Origin: Candidatus Wolfebacteria bacterium GW2011_GWE2_44_13
Lineage (GTDB): Bacteria; Patescibacteriota; Minisyncoccia; UBA6257; UBA9933
NCBI GenBank assembly: GCA_001000675.1
Contig: LCHW01000004.1
Span: 1 to 44,715 of the forward strand
Length of the DNA stretch: 44,715 nucleotides
Direction of reading: 5' to 3'
Part shown: in pieces, positions 1-7,204 of the stretch
Layout of the letters: each line of letters opens with the position of its first letter
Numbering within the stretch: position 1 is the stretch's first letter
Notes under the pieces: generated by a model
Told to the model about the DNA's origin: nothing
Databases searched by the model: none
Seen by the model: the letters and a program-made list of their open reading frames with translations, nothing else
Program-made: the position numbers and the translations under genes

Positions 1-153
1 TAATAGTGAAAATAAGAATATCTTGCGTCTTATTTCTCAGACTAAATGGCTATTGACACCCCGTATTACCTTTTTAACAATAGTATAATGCGTATAATTT
101 ATATAATTTAGCTTTAAACTGCCATGGACCTTTCACTAAGTTCACAAAAATTT

Positions 154-288
154 CTAAATAGTTTTTTTGATTACCTTTTTATCGGCTTTTTTTGTTGCTG
201 CTTTTTTCGGTGCAGCTTTCCCCTTGACCGCCTTTGGAGCGGCTTTTTTGACTGTATTTAATTTTTTACCAACGACTTTTTTTACCAT
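154..288 (-). CDS. Short lysine/alanine-rich basic peptide (44 aa), unrecognised
   Basis: This ORF is absent from the supplied track. The minus strand reads from an ATG at 288 (or a GTG at 303, adding five residues) to a TAG at 154. The peptide is almost entirely Lys, Ala, Val and Pro, with stretches such as 'KKAAPKAVKGKAAPKK', resembling histone H1-like tails in composition only. It lies downstream of dnaG, separated by a palindromic repeat, and may share the dnaG transcript. No SD is visible. It could be a real small nucleic-acid-binding protein, or a remnant of the lysine-rich N-terminus of a neighbour such as rpoD, which often follows dnaG. The remaining 153 bases at the window edge are AT-rich and show nothing I can assign. 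Confidence 0.4.
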   Translation of the reverse strand: MVKKVVGKKLNTVKKAAPKAVKGKAAPKKAATKKADKKVIKKTI

Positions 289-312
289 AGTATTTTTGGT
301 CACACTAGCACT

Positions 313-340
313 CTGGATTCCCGCCTTCGCGGGAATGACA
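313..340. repeat. dRS3-like palindromic repeat, single copy
   Basis: Core ATTCCCGCCTTCGCGGGAAT flanked by CTGG and GACA. It lies between dnaG and the small basic ORF. One of 12 loci of the same family in the window. Confidence 0.9.
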
Positions 341-356
341 CACGACTCAATTAACT

Positions 357-2105
357 TTAATTTTGCAATAATTTTGATACCTCGTCAAATAGCTTCAGGT
401 AATGCAAGGCTTTTTCTGTATCTCCTTGCCTCTCCGCTTGGCGAATAGCTCTCATAACCACCATTTGCTTCTCTTTTAGTGCTTCTGTGCGCAATTGCCG
501 CAACAGCTCCCCAAACTCTTTTTCTACCTTATCGGGGTCTATATCTTCCACGTCCGTGCCTGCACGCATCCTAAACGTGTGCAAATCGTCCATGAGTTTC
601 GGATCGTCTACTGTTTCCTTATTTACTGATGCATCGTATATTCTGCGATACCGAGCTGGAAGATATTTTGCATATTCTTCGAGCCCCTTCATAAAGCTCT
701 CCTTTATCATTGCCATTCGCAGTACGCGCTCTGCGATCAAATCAATGCGCATCTTTTCTGCTTCCACTTCTTGCAGCGTTGCTTCTTCGCGCTTTGGGCG
801 CATTTCTAGCGGCACAACCACTTCCACCTTACTCATATCTTCTTGCAGTATATGCTCACTGATATTTACCAACTGCGCGAGCTGACGAATCCAATGTTCT
901 CGTTCTACTGCACTTGGCAGTGCCTTTATCTTTTCCAATACGATGTGTAGATTTTTTTTAAAGAGCGGTGCATTGTTTTTAAACGATTCACCGTGCGAGA
1001 GATAGCGTGCGAAGTAAAACTCCATTGCCTCTTTTGCTTCCTTTGCATATACCCGCATGATGCCGGGTTTATCTTTGATGGCATCTGCGGGGTCTTTATA
1101 ATCCGTTACGGATAAAATCTTTACGTTGAAGTCGAGATTCTTTGCAAGGTCGATGCTTCGTTCTGCAGCCTTTTGTCCTGCTTCGTCATTATCGAACGAG
1201 AACATGATGTTGTCGGTCTGTTTCTTGAGCGTTTTTAAATGATCTGCGGTTAATGCGGTGCCGGATGTTGCCACCACGTTTTTCAGGCCATCCTGTACAC
1301 ACATAAGCAGGTCCATCTGCCCTTCTACGAGCAATGCAAATTTCATTTCGCGTATGTGATTCTTTGCTTTGTGAAACCCGTAGAGTACGCGCGATTTGTT
1401 AAAGATTGCCGTTTCTGGGCTGTTAATGTACTTCCCTGTTTCGCCCGTATCATATTCGGGTAATATGCGCCCTGTGAAACCGATTACTTTCCCCGTATGG
1501 TTTGAAATGGGAAACATAATGCGTCCACGGAATCGATCAGTGTATGTCCCCCTCTCTGTGCGAAAGTTTAACCCTGCACGCTCGATATCTTGAATATCGA
1601 ACTTGCCCACGTTCACGAGTTCTCGCGTAATCGCTTCGTATTCTTGTGGTGCGAACCCTAATTCGAAATCACTTATCGTTTCTTCGGTTAATCCGCGACT
1701 CTTTATGTATTCGAGTACCTTTGGATTTTTTTGTAGCTGCTTTTTGTAAAATTCTTTCGCCGCGTCGTTGATGTCGTACAAGATGCCAAATTGTTTTTGA
1801 TCTTCTGGGCTTAGCTTTTTCAATTCAACACCCGCTTTTTCTGCGAGAATTTTTAATGCTTCATAGAACTCGATGTTCTCGTACTTCATAAGAAACGAAA
1901 ACACATCGCCTCCCTCATTACACGATCCAAAACAATGCCATGTCTGCCTATCTTGCGATATCATAAAAGACGCTGTTTTTTCACCATGAAATGGGCAGCG
2001 CGCTTTAAAGTTTCTCCCCGCAGGTTTCACTTCGATATACGAACCGATGACCTGTACGATGTCTATGCGATTTTTTATTTCCTCAATAGGATTTTCGATT
2101 GACAT
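357..2105 (-). CDS. dnaG: DNA primase DnaG
   Basis: Synthesises RNA primers for DNA replication. The N-terminal zinc-binding domain (about residues 35-70) shows C37, H40, C58 and C62, with 'HCFGSCNEGGD' giving a C-x3-C second pair rather than the usual C-x2-C of bacterial primases. The catalytic core follows, with the TOPRIM domain marked by 'LLVEGQMDLL' and 'FSFDNDEAGQKAAE'. The C-terminal helicase-interacting region (about 430-582) is helical and poorly conserved. The length of 582 aa is normal for the family. The start at 2105 gives the expected 'IEEIKNRIDIVQVIGSYIEV' opening; no SD is present. It is followed by a repeat and the small basic ORF. Confidence 0.97.
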   Translation of the reverse strand: MSIENPIEEIKNRIDIVQVIGSYIEVKPAGRNFKARCPFHGEKTASFMISQDRQTWHCFGSCNEGGDVFSFLMKYENIEFYEALKILAEKAGVELKKLSPEDQKQFGILYDINDAAKEFYKKQLQKNPKVLEYIKSRGLTEETISDFELGFAPQEYEAITRELVNVGKFDIQDIERAGLNFRTERGTYTDRFRGRIMFPISNHTGKVIGFTGRILPEYDTGETGKYINSPETAIFNKSRVLYGFHKAKNHIREMKFALLVEGQMDLLMCVQDGLKNVVATSGTALTADHLKTLKKQTDNIMFSFDNDEAGQKAAERSIDLAKNLDFNVKILSVTDYKDPADAIKDKPGIMRVYAKEAKEAMEFYFARYLSHGESFKNNAPLFKKNLHIVLEKIKALPSAVEREHWIRQLAQLVNISEHILQEDMSKVEVVVPLEMRPKREEATLQEVEAEKMRIDLIAERVLRMAMIKESFMKGLEEYAKYLPARYRRIYDASVNKETVDDPKLMDDLHTFRMRAGTDVEDIDPDKVEKEFGELLRQLRTEALKEKQMVVMRAIRQAERQGDTEKALHYLKLFDEVSKLLQN

Positions 2106-2126
2106 GTATAAATATATAAACCTCTC

Positions 2127-2885
2127 TTACTCACTTTTTGGAAATACAACCCATGTTGTTCTTAACATGAAGTTTTTATCCCCGAGTGTTGCGCGTACGC
2201 GTTCACATTTTCCCGCATCCAATGTATATCGTTCACAGTACACGTCGGCTAAATTTTCTATTACCTTCTCATCGACTCGTTCAAACCGCACCCCCATCTT
2301 CTTCATCCTATCTTCCAACTCATCCCGAGATGAGAAAAATATTTCTACCCGCTTTAACTCTGGTAATTCCTCATCATTAAATATCCGTTGCACTTTCCCT
2401 CTCCATCCTTGCGGATCTTCATTTTCCGATCCTGCGTGCTGAATAATGGCAAATTTCTTTATTATTCGACTAACTTCTTCGATAATTTTTTCTTGTTTTT
2501 CTAGTGTATTCCATTGCAACGCATATCGCATCATTGCAATATCAACGGATTTATCCTTAAGTGGCAACTCTGTCAAATTTGCCGTTATTTTTTTATCAGC
2601 CGCCTTATTTTGTTCCAATGCGTCCGGATTAACATCGATGGCTATTACTTCAAGATCAAGTTCTGGTATATATTTTAAGATGCTTTGCGCTAATTCGCCT
2701 TTAAATGCTCCTAAGTCTGCCAACGTATATTGGGTATCTTCTTCCAGCTTTTCCTTTAAAATCCCTGCAAATAATCCAGCTGTCTCGCCGTACACTTCTT
2801 TAAGTGCTTTTAGTTCGCTCTCCCCTTTGAAAATTTCGGTTGCATTTTTCCCCTGATTATATTTTTCTTCGATGGAGTTTTTCAT
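2127..2885 (-). CDS. Class I SAM-dependent methyltransferase
   Basis: Predicted Rossmann-fold methyltransferase of 252 aa. The SAM-binding motif I is 'YTLADLGAFKGELAQSIL', with the acidic end of strand 2 in 'EVIAIDVNPDAL' and a motif IV-like 'DIAMMRYALQW' after 'LPLKDKSVD'. This is the Methyltransf_11/25 pattern. The substrate cannot be told from the sequence. It lies 21 nt upstream of dnaG on the same strand and probably shares its transcript, although a functional link is not implied. No SD is seen; the ATG at 2885 is the first in the frame. Confidence 0.85.
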   Translation of the reverse strand: MKNSIEEKYNQGKNATEIFKGESELKALKEVYGETAGLFAGILKEKLEEDTQYTLADLGAFKGELAQSILKYIPELDLEVIAIDVNPDALEQNKAADKKITANLTELPLKDKSVDIAMMRYALQWNTLEKQEKIIEEVSRIIKKFAIIQHAGSENEDPQGWRGKVQRIFNDEELPELKRVEIFFSSRDELEDRMKKMGVRFERVDEKVIENLADVYCERYTLDAGKCERVRATLGDKNFMLRTTWVVFPKSE

Positions 2886-2900
2886 AATTTACTAGAGATA

Positions 2901-2928
2901 CTGGATTCCCGCCTGCGCGGGAATGACA
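2901..2928. repeat. dRS3-like palindromic repeat, single copy
   Basis: CTGG-ATTCCCGCCTGCGCGGGAAT-GACA in the short gap between lysS and the methyltransferase gene. Confidence 0.9.
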
Positions 2929-2948
2929 GAAAATAAAATGCTTCTTTT

Positions 2949-4844
2949 TTACTTATACAACTCAAACTCTTTGGTTAGGGATTCAACTTTTCCTTTTTCT
3001 CCGAAAACTAATGCGCCGAGAAATTCCACATCGTCGATGTCTTTTGCTTTTGTTTCTTCGATAATTTTTTTATCGTTTGTTGTTTTTAGCATCTCGCGTG
3101 TAAATTCCGCAACGTCAAGCTTTTGTACTTTGCTTTCTTTTATCAACTTCTGAATCACTTCGCTTGAACCTGCCTCTTTTATCAATATTGCGTGTTGAAT
3201 ATTGAGCTTAATTGCCTGATTGTCTTTTGTTTGTATCTCGTCTTGCATTAACAGTCCTTTTCCTCCTCGCGCAGCAAATGCTGCATTCAAGTGCCCGACG
3301 GTATTCATTTCTTCCCATCGTTCCATACTTGCTCCTTTGTTTAATACCACAACGGCAATTTTTGTTTCTTTTGCCTTTCCTGTTTTTACTTCGCCTTCTT
3401 CTTTCATCGGAGGAAACACTACTGTTTCGCGAATAGACCGGTTCATCAAAAATGAGAACAGTCGTTCGCTCAAGCCAAAGCCAACCGCTGGCGGCATGCC
3501 GTATTCGAGTGCTTCGATGAAGTCTTCATCGAGCATTTGTGCCTCTTCGTCGCCTGCTTCGCGGAGCTTTGCCTGCTCTTCGAATCGCTGGCGCTGGTCT
3601 TGTGGATCGTTTAACTCAGAAAAACCGTTCCCAAGCTCTGATTTACATGCAATCGGCTGGAATCGCAATACGCGCTTTGTGTCATTTGGATCTTTCTTAG
3701 CCAATGGCGAAACTTCGAGCGGATGCCCCATGAGGAAACAAGGTTGAATAAGCCTTTGTCTTACTGTTTTTTTATAAATAGTGTCGATCATGCGGCCTTT
3801 GCCGTCGGCTGTGTCGTATTTAATACCGAGCTCATCTGCCTTTTTCTTCAACTCCTCTACCGATACTTCTCCAGACAAATCGATGCCTGTTTCTTTTTTA
3901 AACTCCACAAAATAATCGACACGTGGCCATGTGCCTGACCAGTCAATTTCTACATCATCGTATTGTGTTTTCATATCCTCTCCTACGACATTTTTAACAA
4001 TCTCTTTGTACATGCGCTCTACGGCGTCCATACCCTTTTCCATATCGCCGTATGCCCAATAAAATTCCATTGCCAAATAATCTTGCAAGTGCTCTGCGTC
4101 GATGCCCTCGTTGCGAAATACCTTTCCTATTTCATAAATTTTCTCAAATCCACCAACGAGCATTTTCTTTAATGGTAATTCAAGTGAAATGCGTAAAAAG
4201 AAATCACGATCAAGTGCGTTATGGTGCGTAATAAAAGGACGAGCATCTGCACCTCCTGCAATTCCTTCTAATGCTGGTGTGTCTACCTCAGAAAAACCTT
4301 CGTTATTTAAAAAGGTTCGAATTGTTTTCCAAAATATTGTTTTCTTCAAAAATAGCTCGCGCGTTTCTTGATTCATCATTAAGTCGAGATACCGCTTGCG
4401 CAACAATGCTTCAATATCTTTTAATCCATAAAATTCACTTGGGATTGGCAACAATGTTTTGGCAAGCAATTTCCATGCGTCTGCTTGCAATGTTTTTTCT
4501 CCGGTCTTGGTAACAAACAACGTTCCGGTTGCCTGTATAAAATCACCCATGTCGATATTGTTTGCAAACAAATCAAATCGCTCGTCACCTACGATATCAC
4601 GCTTTACTAATATCTGAATTTTCCCTGATTCATCTTCGATGTGCACAAATGCAAGCGCACCCATGACGCGCATGGACTTAATACGTCCTGCGAGGGTGAG
4701 AGGTTTTTCTGTAAGTTCATCAAAATGCTCCACCACGTACTGGTTTGTATACTCTTTTTTACTTTCTTGCGGATACGCCTCCTCTCCTGCGGCAACAAGC
4801 CGGTTGAGTTTTTCTATTTTTGCTTCTCTAATATTATCAAGCAT
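2949..4844 (-). CDS. lysS: Lysyl-tRNA synthetase (class II) with C-terminal DUF2000-like domain
   Basis: Charges tRNA-Lys. Residues about 55-150 form the OB-fold anticodon-binding domain ('LAGRIKSMRVMGALAFVHIED'). The class II catalytic domain follows, with motif 2 'FRNEGIDAEHLQDYLAMEF', the family signature 'EVSPLAKKDPNDTKRVLRF' and 'ELNDPQDQRQRFEEQ', and motif 3 'VGFGLSERLFSFL'. The synthetase ends near residue 480 ('RETVVFPPMK'). Residues about 495-631 are extra: 'KIAVVVLNKGASMERWEEMN', then 'GHLNAAFAARGGKG', 'DVAEFTREM' and 'VEFLGALVFGEK'. This resembles DUF2000, a peptidyl-tRNA hydrolase 2-like fold, so the gene seems to be a fusion. The family is normally about 500 aa; this protein has 631. 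No SD. Confidence 0.95.
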   Translation of the reverse strand: MLDNIREAKIEKLNRLVAAGEEAYPQESKKEYTNQYVVEHFDELTEKPLTLAGRIKSMRVMGALAFVHIEDESGKIQILVKRDIVGDERFDLFANNIDMGDFIQATGTLFVTKTGEKTLQADAWKLLAKTLLPIPSEFYGLKDIEALLRKRYLDLMMNQETRELFLKKTIFWKTIRTFLNNEGFSEVDTPALEGIAGGADARPFITHHNALDRDFFLRISLELPLKKMLVGGFEKIYEIGKVFRNEGIDAEHLQDYLAMEFYWAYGDMEKGMDAVERMYKEIVKNVVGEDMKTQYDDVEIDWSGTWPRVDYFVEFKKETGIDLSGEVSVEELKKKADELGIKYDTADGKGRMIDTIYKKTVRQRLIQPCFLMGHPLEVSPLAKKDPNDTKRVLRFQPIACKSELGNGFSELNDPQDQRQRFEEQAKLREAGDEEAQMLDEDFIEALEYGMPPAVGFGLSERLFSFLMNRSIRETVVFPPMKEEGEVKTGKAKETKIAVVVLNKGASMERWEEMNTVGHLNAAFAARGGKGLLMQDEIQTKDNQAIKLNIQHAILIKEAGSSEVIQKLIKESKVQKLDVAEFTREMLKTTNDKKIIEETKAKDIDDVEFLGALVFGEKGKVESLTKEFELYK

Positions 4845-4960
4845 GGTTTTAATTATGGAAATAGATACCTTCGGATTGGTATCTTTGTTCCTGTATTTTA
4901 GGCTTATTTATGGGCAATGTAAATAGAGAATTAAACCCTCTCGCCCCACGCACACAGCAT

Positions 4961-5020
4961 GTCATTCCCGCGCAGGCGGGAATCTATGTAATACTGGATT
5001 CCCGCCTGCGCGGGAATGAC
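4961..5020. repeat. dRS3-like repeat, inverted pair
   Basis: Two palindromic units in inverted orientation around a short spacer (TCTATGTAATACTGGA). The 24-nt arms are exact reverse complements of each other, including the loop bases. Located between greA and lysS. Confidence 0.92.
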
Positions 5021-5042
5021 AACACACACGGACAATATAGCA

Positions 5043-5066
5043 AAATACTGCCAAATGGCAGTATTT
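5043..5066. terminator. Bidirectional stem-loop after greA
   Basis: AAATACTGCCA/TGGCAGTATTT, 11-bp stem with a 2-nt centre, seven bases past the greA stop. The T-run is short, so termination strength is uncertain. Confidence 0.6.
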
Positions 5067-5072
5067 ATCGCA

Positions 5073-5528
5073 TTATTCTATCTCGAGAATCTTGTATTTT
5101 GCCATTCCGCGTGGGGTTTCCACGTCTATTACATCTCCCTCCTTTTTGCCCATGAATGCTGCACCGAGCGGCGATTCATTTGAAATAAGCCGTTTCTCTG
5201 GATTTGCCTCGTTTGACCCAACAATTGTGTATTCAAACGTCTTTTTATCCTTTTCTACCTTTACGGTTGCGCCCAAATCGATTGTCTTTTTCCCGTGAGT
5301 CTTTTTGATGAGCACCGAGTTGCGAATAATGTTTTCCAATTCGATAATATGCGCTTCGAGCTTTGCCTGCGCTTCCTTTGCTTCGGAATATTCAGCATTC
5401 TCAGACAAGTCGCCAAATTCTTTTGCGCGCTTTAGCCGGTCGGCAATCTCATTGCGACCTTCTTTTTTCTCGGTCTCTAATTCTCCTTTTAGCTCCTCTA
5501 ATCGTTCCTTGGTGATATGAAATTCCAT
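5073..5528 (-). CDS. greA: Transcription elongation factor GreA
   Basis: Rescues backtracked RNA polymerase by stimulating transcript cleavage. The 151 aa divide into an N-terminal antiparallel coiled coil (1-75) with the acidic tip 'GDLSENAEYSEAKEAQ', which carries the residues that reach the polymerase active site, and a C-terminal FKBP-like domain (80-151) with 'ISNESPLGAAFMGKKEGD'. The length is slightly short of the usual 155-160. The ATG at 5528 has no SD; the upstream sequence is TTTTTAAATAAAAC. It lies between lysS and a glycosyltransferase, separated by intergenic repeats on both sides. Confidence 0.96.
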   Translation of the reverse strand: MEFHITKERLEELKGELETEKKEGRNEIADRLKRAKEFGDLSENAEYSEAKEAQAKLEAHIIELENIIRNSVLIKKTHGKKTIDLGATVKVEKDKKTFEYTIVGSNEANPEKRLISNESPLGAAFMGKKEGDVIDVETPRGMAKYKILEIE

Positions 5529-5544
5529 GTTTTATTTAAAAACG

Positions 5545-5655
5545 TATGCATTTGGCGTCCTACTGCGTTACCTCCTCGTTCGCTCCCGCAAAGGAGCTTA
5601 ACTCCATTTTAGTCGCAAGCCTCGTCGGCGCCTTGTATCCCATCCAAATTCCTAC
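5545..5655. repeat. Structured intergenic element with TTTGG/CCAAA ends (copy A)
   Basis: About 100 bp from ATTTGGCGTCC to CATCCAAAT, with internal CTCGTTCG, a small hairpin (GGAGCTTAACTCC) and GGCGCCTTG. Its layout and several words match the element at 17250-17345. No ORF covers it. I infer a non-coding repeat, perhaps MITE-like; other copies would have to be found elsewhere in the genome. Confidence 0.45.
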
Positions 5656-5690
5656 GTTTTCTATTTTCTTCTTTTACTTAATTTTCTATC

Positions 5691-6425
5691 TTACTTTTTC
5701 GACTTAATTTTATATGCATTAATCCATAGCCACCAGCGAACTTTTGCTACTTCGAGCAAAACTTTTATGTAAAGCTTTATGGTCATCCGTGAATTCGGAT
5801 CGTCGATGAAATTTGCAGGTACTTCTTTTATTTTATAACCAAACTTCTTTGCAAGTGCGAGCACTTCTACATCAAAGCCCCAATGCTTAATCTTCATAAC
5901 GGGAAAGATATCCTCGGCAGCGCGTTCACTAAAAATCTTTAATGGGCACTGTGTGTCCTGTAATCCTGGCAATACCAACGTTTGAATATACAAGTTTCCC
6001 ATTTTCCCTGGAATCGTTCGGTACCATGGCTGGGTTCGCTTCCCTCCCTCGATGTTTCGTGATCCAATAATGACATCGTATCCATCTTCGGCATAGTGCA
6101 TTGCGTGTATGACCTGATCAATGGAAATGGAGTTATCTGCGTCAACGAATGCACGGAGGTCTCCCTTTGCTTCCAACATACCCTTACGCACCGCTGCGCC
6201 CTTGCCTGCAGTCTTACATTCAGTAAGCCTCAATTCGGGCCATAGGTGTTCGAATCGAAGCACGATGTCTCTTGTGCTATCTTTTGAATTATTATCCACT
6301 ACGATTACCTCGTAAGAAATATCGACACCCTCAAGGTGCTTTTTAATGTCGACCAATGTCAACGGTAAGCGCTTCGCCTCGTTATAGGCGGGTATAATTA
6401 TCGAAAGGCGGGGTTTTTTATCCAT
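5691..6425 (-). CDS. Family 2 glycosyltransferase, dolichyl-phosphate glucosyltransferase-like
   Basis: Predicted cytoplasmic GT-A fold sugar transferase. It starts 'MDKKPRLSIIIPAYNEAKRL', followed by 'EVIVVDNNSKDST' and the metal-binding acidic motif 'FVDADNS'; the later 'GSRNIEGGKR' and 'DTQCPLKIF' are typical of the DPM1/Alg5-like branch of GT2. There is no membrane anchor. It probably moves a sugar to a polyprenyl phosphate for surface glycans. The track ORF begins at 6482 (a TTG), but that reading starts inside a leader hairpin, so I take the ATG at 6425 (244 aa). A promoter and a strong leader hairpin precede it. Confidence 0.88.
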   Translation of the reverse strand: MDKKPRLSIIIPAYNEAKRLPLTLVDIKKHLEGVDISYEVIVVDNNSKDSTRDIVLRFEHLWPELRLTECKTAGKGAAVRKGMLEAKGDLRAFVDADNSISIDQVIHAMHYAEDGYDVIIGSRNIEGGKRTQPWYRTIPGKMGNLYIQTLVLPGLQDTQCPLKIFSERAAEDIFPVMKIKHWGFDVEVLALAKKFGYKIKEVPANFIDDPNSRMTIKLYIKVLLEVAKVRWWLWINAYKIKSKK

Positions 6426-6443
6426 ATATGCTTTATTTGTAAA

Positions 6444-6493
6444 TTCCGTGCCCGCTGCCCCCGTCAAAACGGTTAGCAGCAATTGGCACGGAA
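6444..6493 (-). other. Strong 5' leader hairpin of the glycosyltransferase mRNA
   Basis: Nested stem: TTCCGTGCC pairs with GGCACGGAA, inside it GCTGC with GCAGC, and inside that CCGTC-AAAA-CGG. It spans nearly the whole leader between the predicted transcription start (about 6487) and the ATG at 6425. Confidence 0.6.
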
Positions 6494-6521
6494 TAATGAA
6501 TGCTTATATTTCGATTGCCAA
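6493..6521 (-). promoter_or_regulatory. Sigma70-type promoter of the glycosyltransferase gene
   Basis: On the minus strand, TTGGCA, 17 bp, CATTAT. The predicted start lies at the base of the leader hairpin. Confidence 0.55.
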
Positions 6522-6552
6522 AATTATACATGATTGTTCCCTCATTTGCAAT

Positions 6553-6576
6553 AAAAAAGACGCGATTGCTCGCGCC
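6553..6576 (-). terminator. Intrinsic terminator of the small membrane protein operon
   Basis: Minus strand GGCGCGA-GCAA-TCGCGTC followed by TTTTTT, directly abutting the stop codon at 6577. Confidence 0.8.
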
Positions 6577-6831
6577 TCATGACCCGCCTTTCTTGGGTCG
6601 AAGAATCGACAGGATTACGCCTGCCGCGATTGCGACGAATGCGCCGATCTGGATCCACGGCCACAACTTGGTTACAAGCGTGCCCAGCGTCCAGTTCAGT
6701 TCATCGGCTGCCCTTTCGGTAAACCAATGAAACGCACCCGGGGCGAAGATAGCGACCAACATCGCCACGCCCGCCAGCGTACCCGCAAGCCGCCGCGGGT
6801 TCCCGAAAAACAGGCAGATGAATGGGTTCAT
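6577..6831 (-). CDS. Small two-helix membrane protein, unknown (84 aa)
   Basis: I do not recognise this protein. It has two predicted membrane segments, about residues 14-37 ('LAGTLAGVAMLVAIFAPGAF') and 55-78 ('LWPWIQIGAFVAIAAGVILS'), joined by a charged stretch, with a positive tail 'RPKKGGS'. The track starts at 6837, but GGAG abuts that ATG; the second ATG at 6831 has AAAGGAG at the correct distance, so I prefer it. It follows a 56-aa membrane protein by 32 nt and shares its promoter and terminator. GC content is visibly above the neighbouring core genes. The architecture (short, two hydrophobic helices) is shared with pilin or holin-like proteins, but no motif supports either. Confidence 0.75.
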   Translation of the reverse strand: MNPFICLFFGNPRRLAGTLAGVAMLVAIFAPGAFHWFTERAADELNWTLGTLVTKLWPWIQIGAFVAIAAGVILSILRPKKGGS

Positions 6832-6863
6832 ACCCATCTCCTTTCTTCCGCCAAAGCGGACGG

Positions 6864-7034
6864 TTAGAGTTTGCCAAAAAGAAATAGCACGACGGCGATC
6901 ATAATTGCCAACGGCATGCCAGCTTCTACCACAGGATATACCGCGCTAATCAGATTCTTCCCAACCATTACAAACTGGGTCGGAGAAATCATCGCCAGCA
7001 ACACTAGCAAAATGAAGAACGTTGCGAAGTTCAC
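6864..7034 (-). CDS. Very small membrane protein, unknown (56 aa)
   Basis: Not in the ORF track because it starts with GTG. Minus-strand GTG at 7034 to TAA at 6864, preceded by AAAAGGAGGTGTTGGA, a near-perfect SD with 7-nt spacing. The product starts 'NFATFFILLVLLAMISP', has a short polar turn 'VGKNLISAVYPVVEAG' and a second hydrophobic helix 'PLAIMIAVVLFLFG' ending in KL. Two membrane helices fill almost the whole protein. The size and shape recall TrbC/VirB2-type pilin cores or small phage-type membrane proteins, but this is only resemblance. It is first in a two-gene unit with its own consensus promoter. Confidence 0.8.
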   Translation of the reverse strand: MNFATFFILLVLLAMISPTQFVMVGKNLISAVYPVVEAGMPLAIMIAVVLFLFGKL

Positions 7035-7114
7035 TCCAACACCTCCTTTTATCTATTTAATAATGTGCGTTTGAGCATTTAATCAACCCGATGTCGATTA
7101 CTATGCTTATTTAT

Positions 7115-7143
7115 TTTATACACTTTATTATAATTTATGTCAA
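7115..7143 (-). promoter_or_regulatory. Consensus promoter of the 56-aa/84-aa membrane protein operon
   Basis: Minus strand TTGACA, 17 bp, TATAAA. It lies about 80 nt upstream of the GTG start. Confidence 0.8.
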
Positions 7144-7160
7144 TACCTCTTGTGAAACAA

Positions 7161-7185
7161 AAAGAGCAGTTTCCTGCTCTTTTTT
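7161..7185. terminator. Terminator of the peptidoglycan-binding protein gene
   Basis: AAAGAGCAG-TTTC-CTGCTCTTTTTT; works on paper in either direction. It lies 20 nt past the stop at 7205. Confidence 0.85.
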
Positions 7186-7204
7186 AGTAACCATTTTCCT
7201 TATT

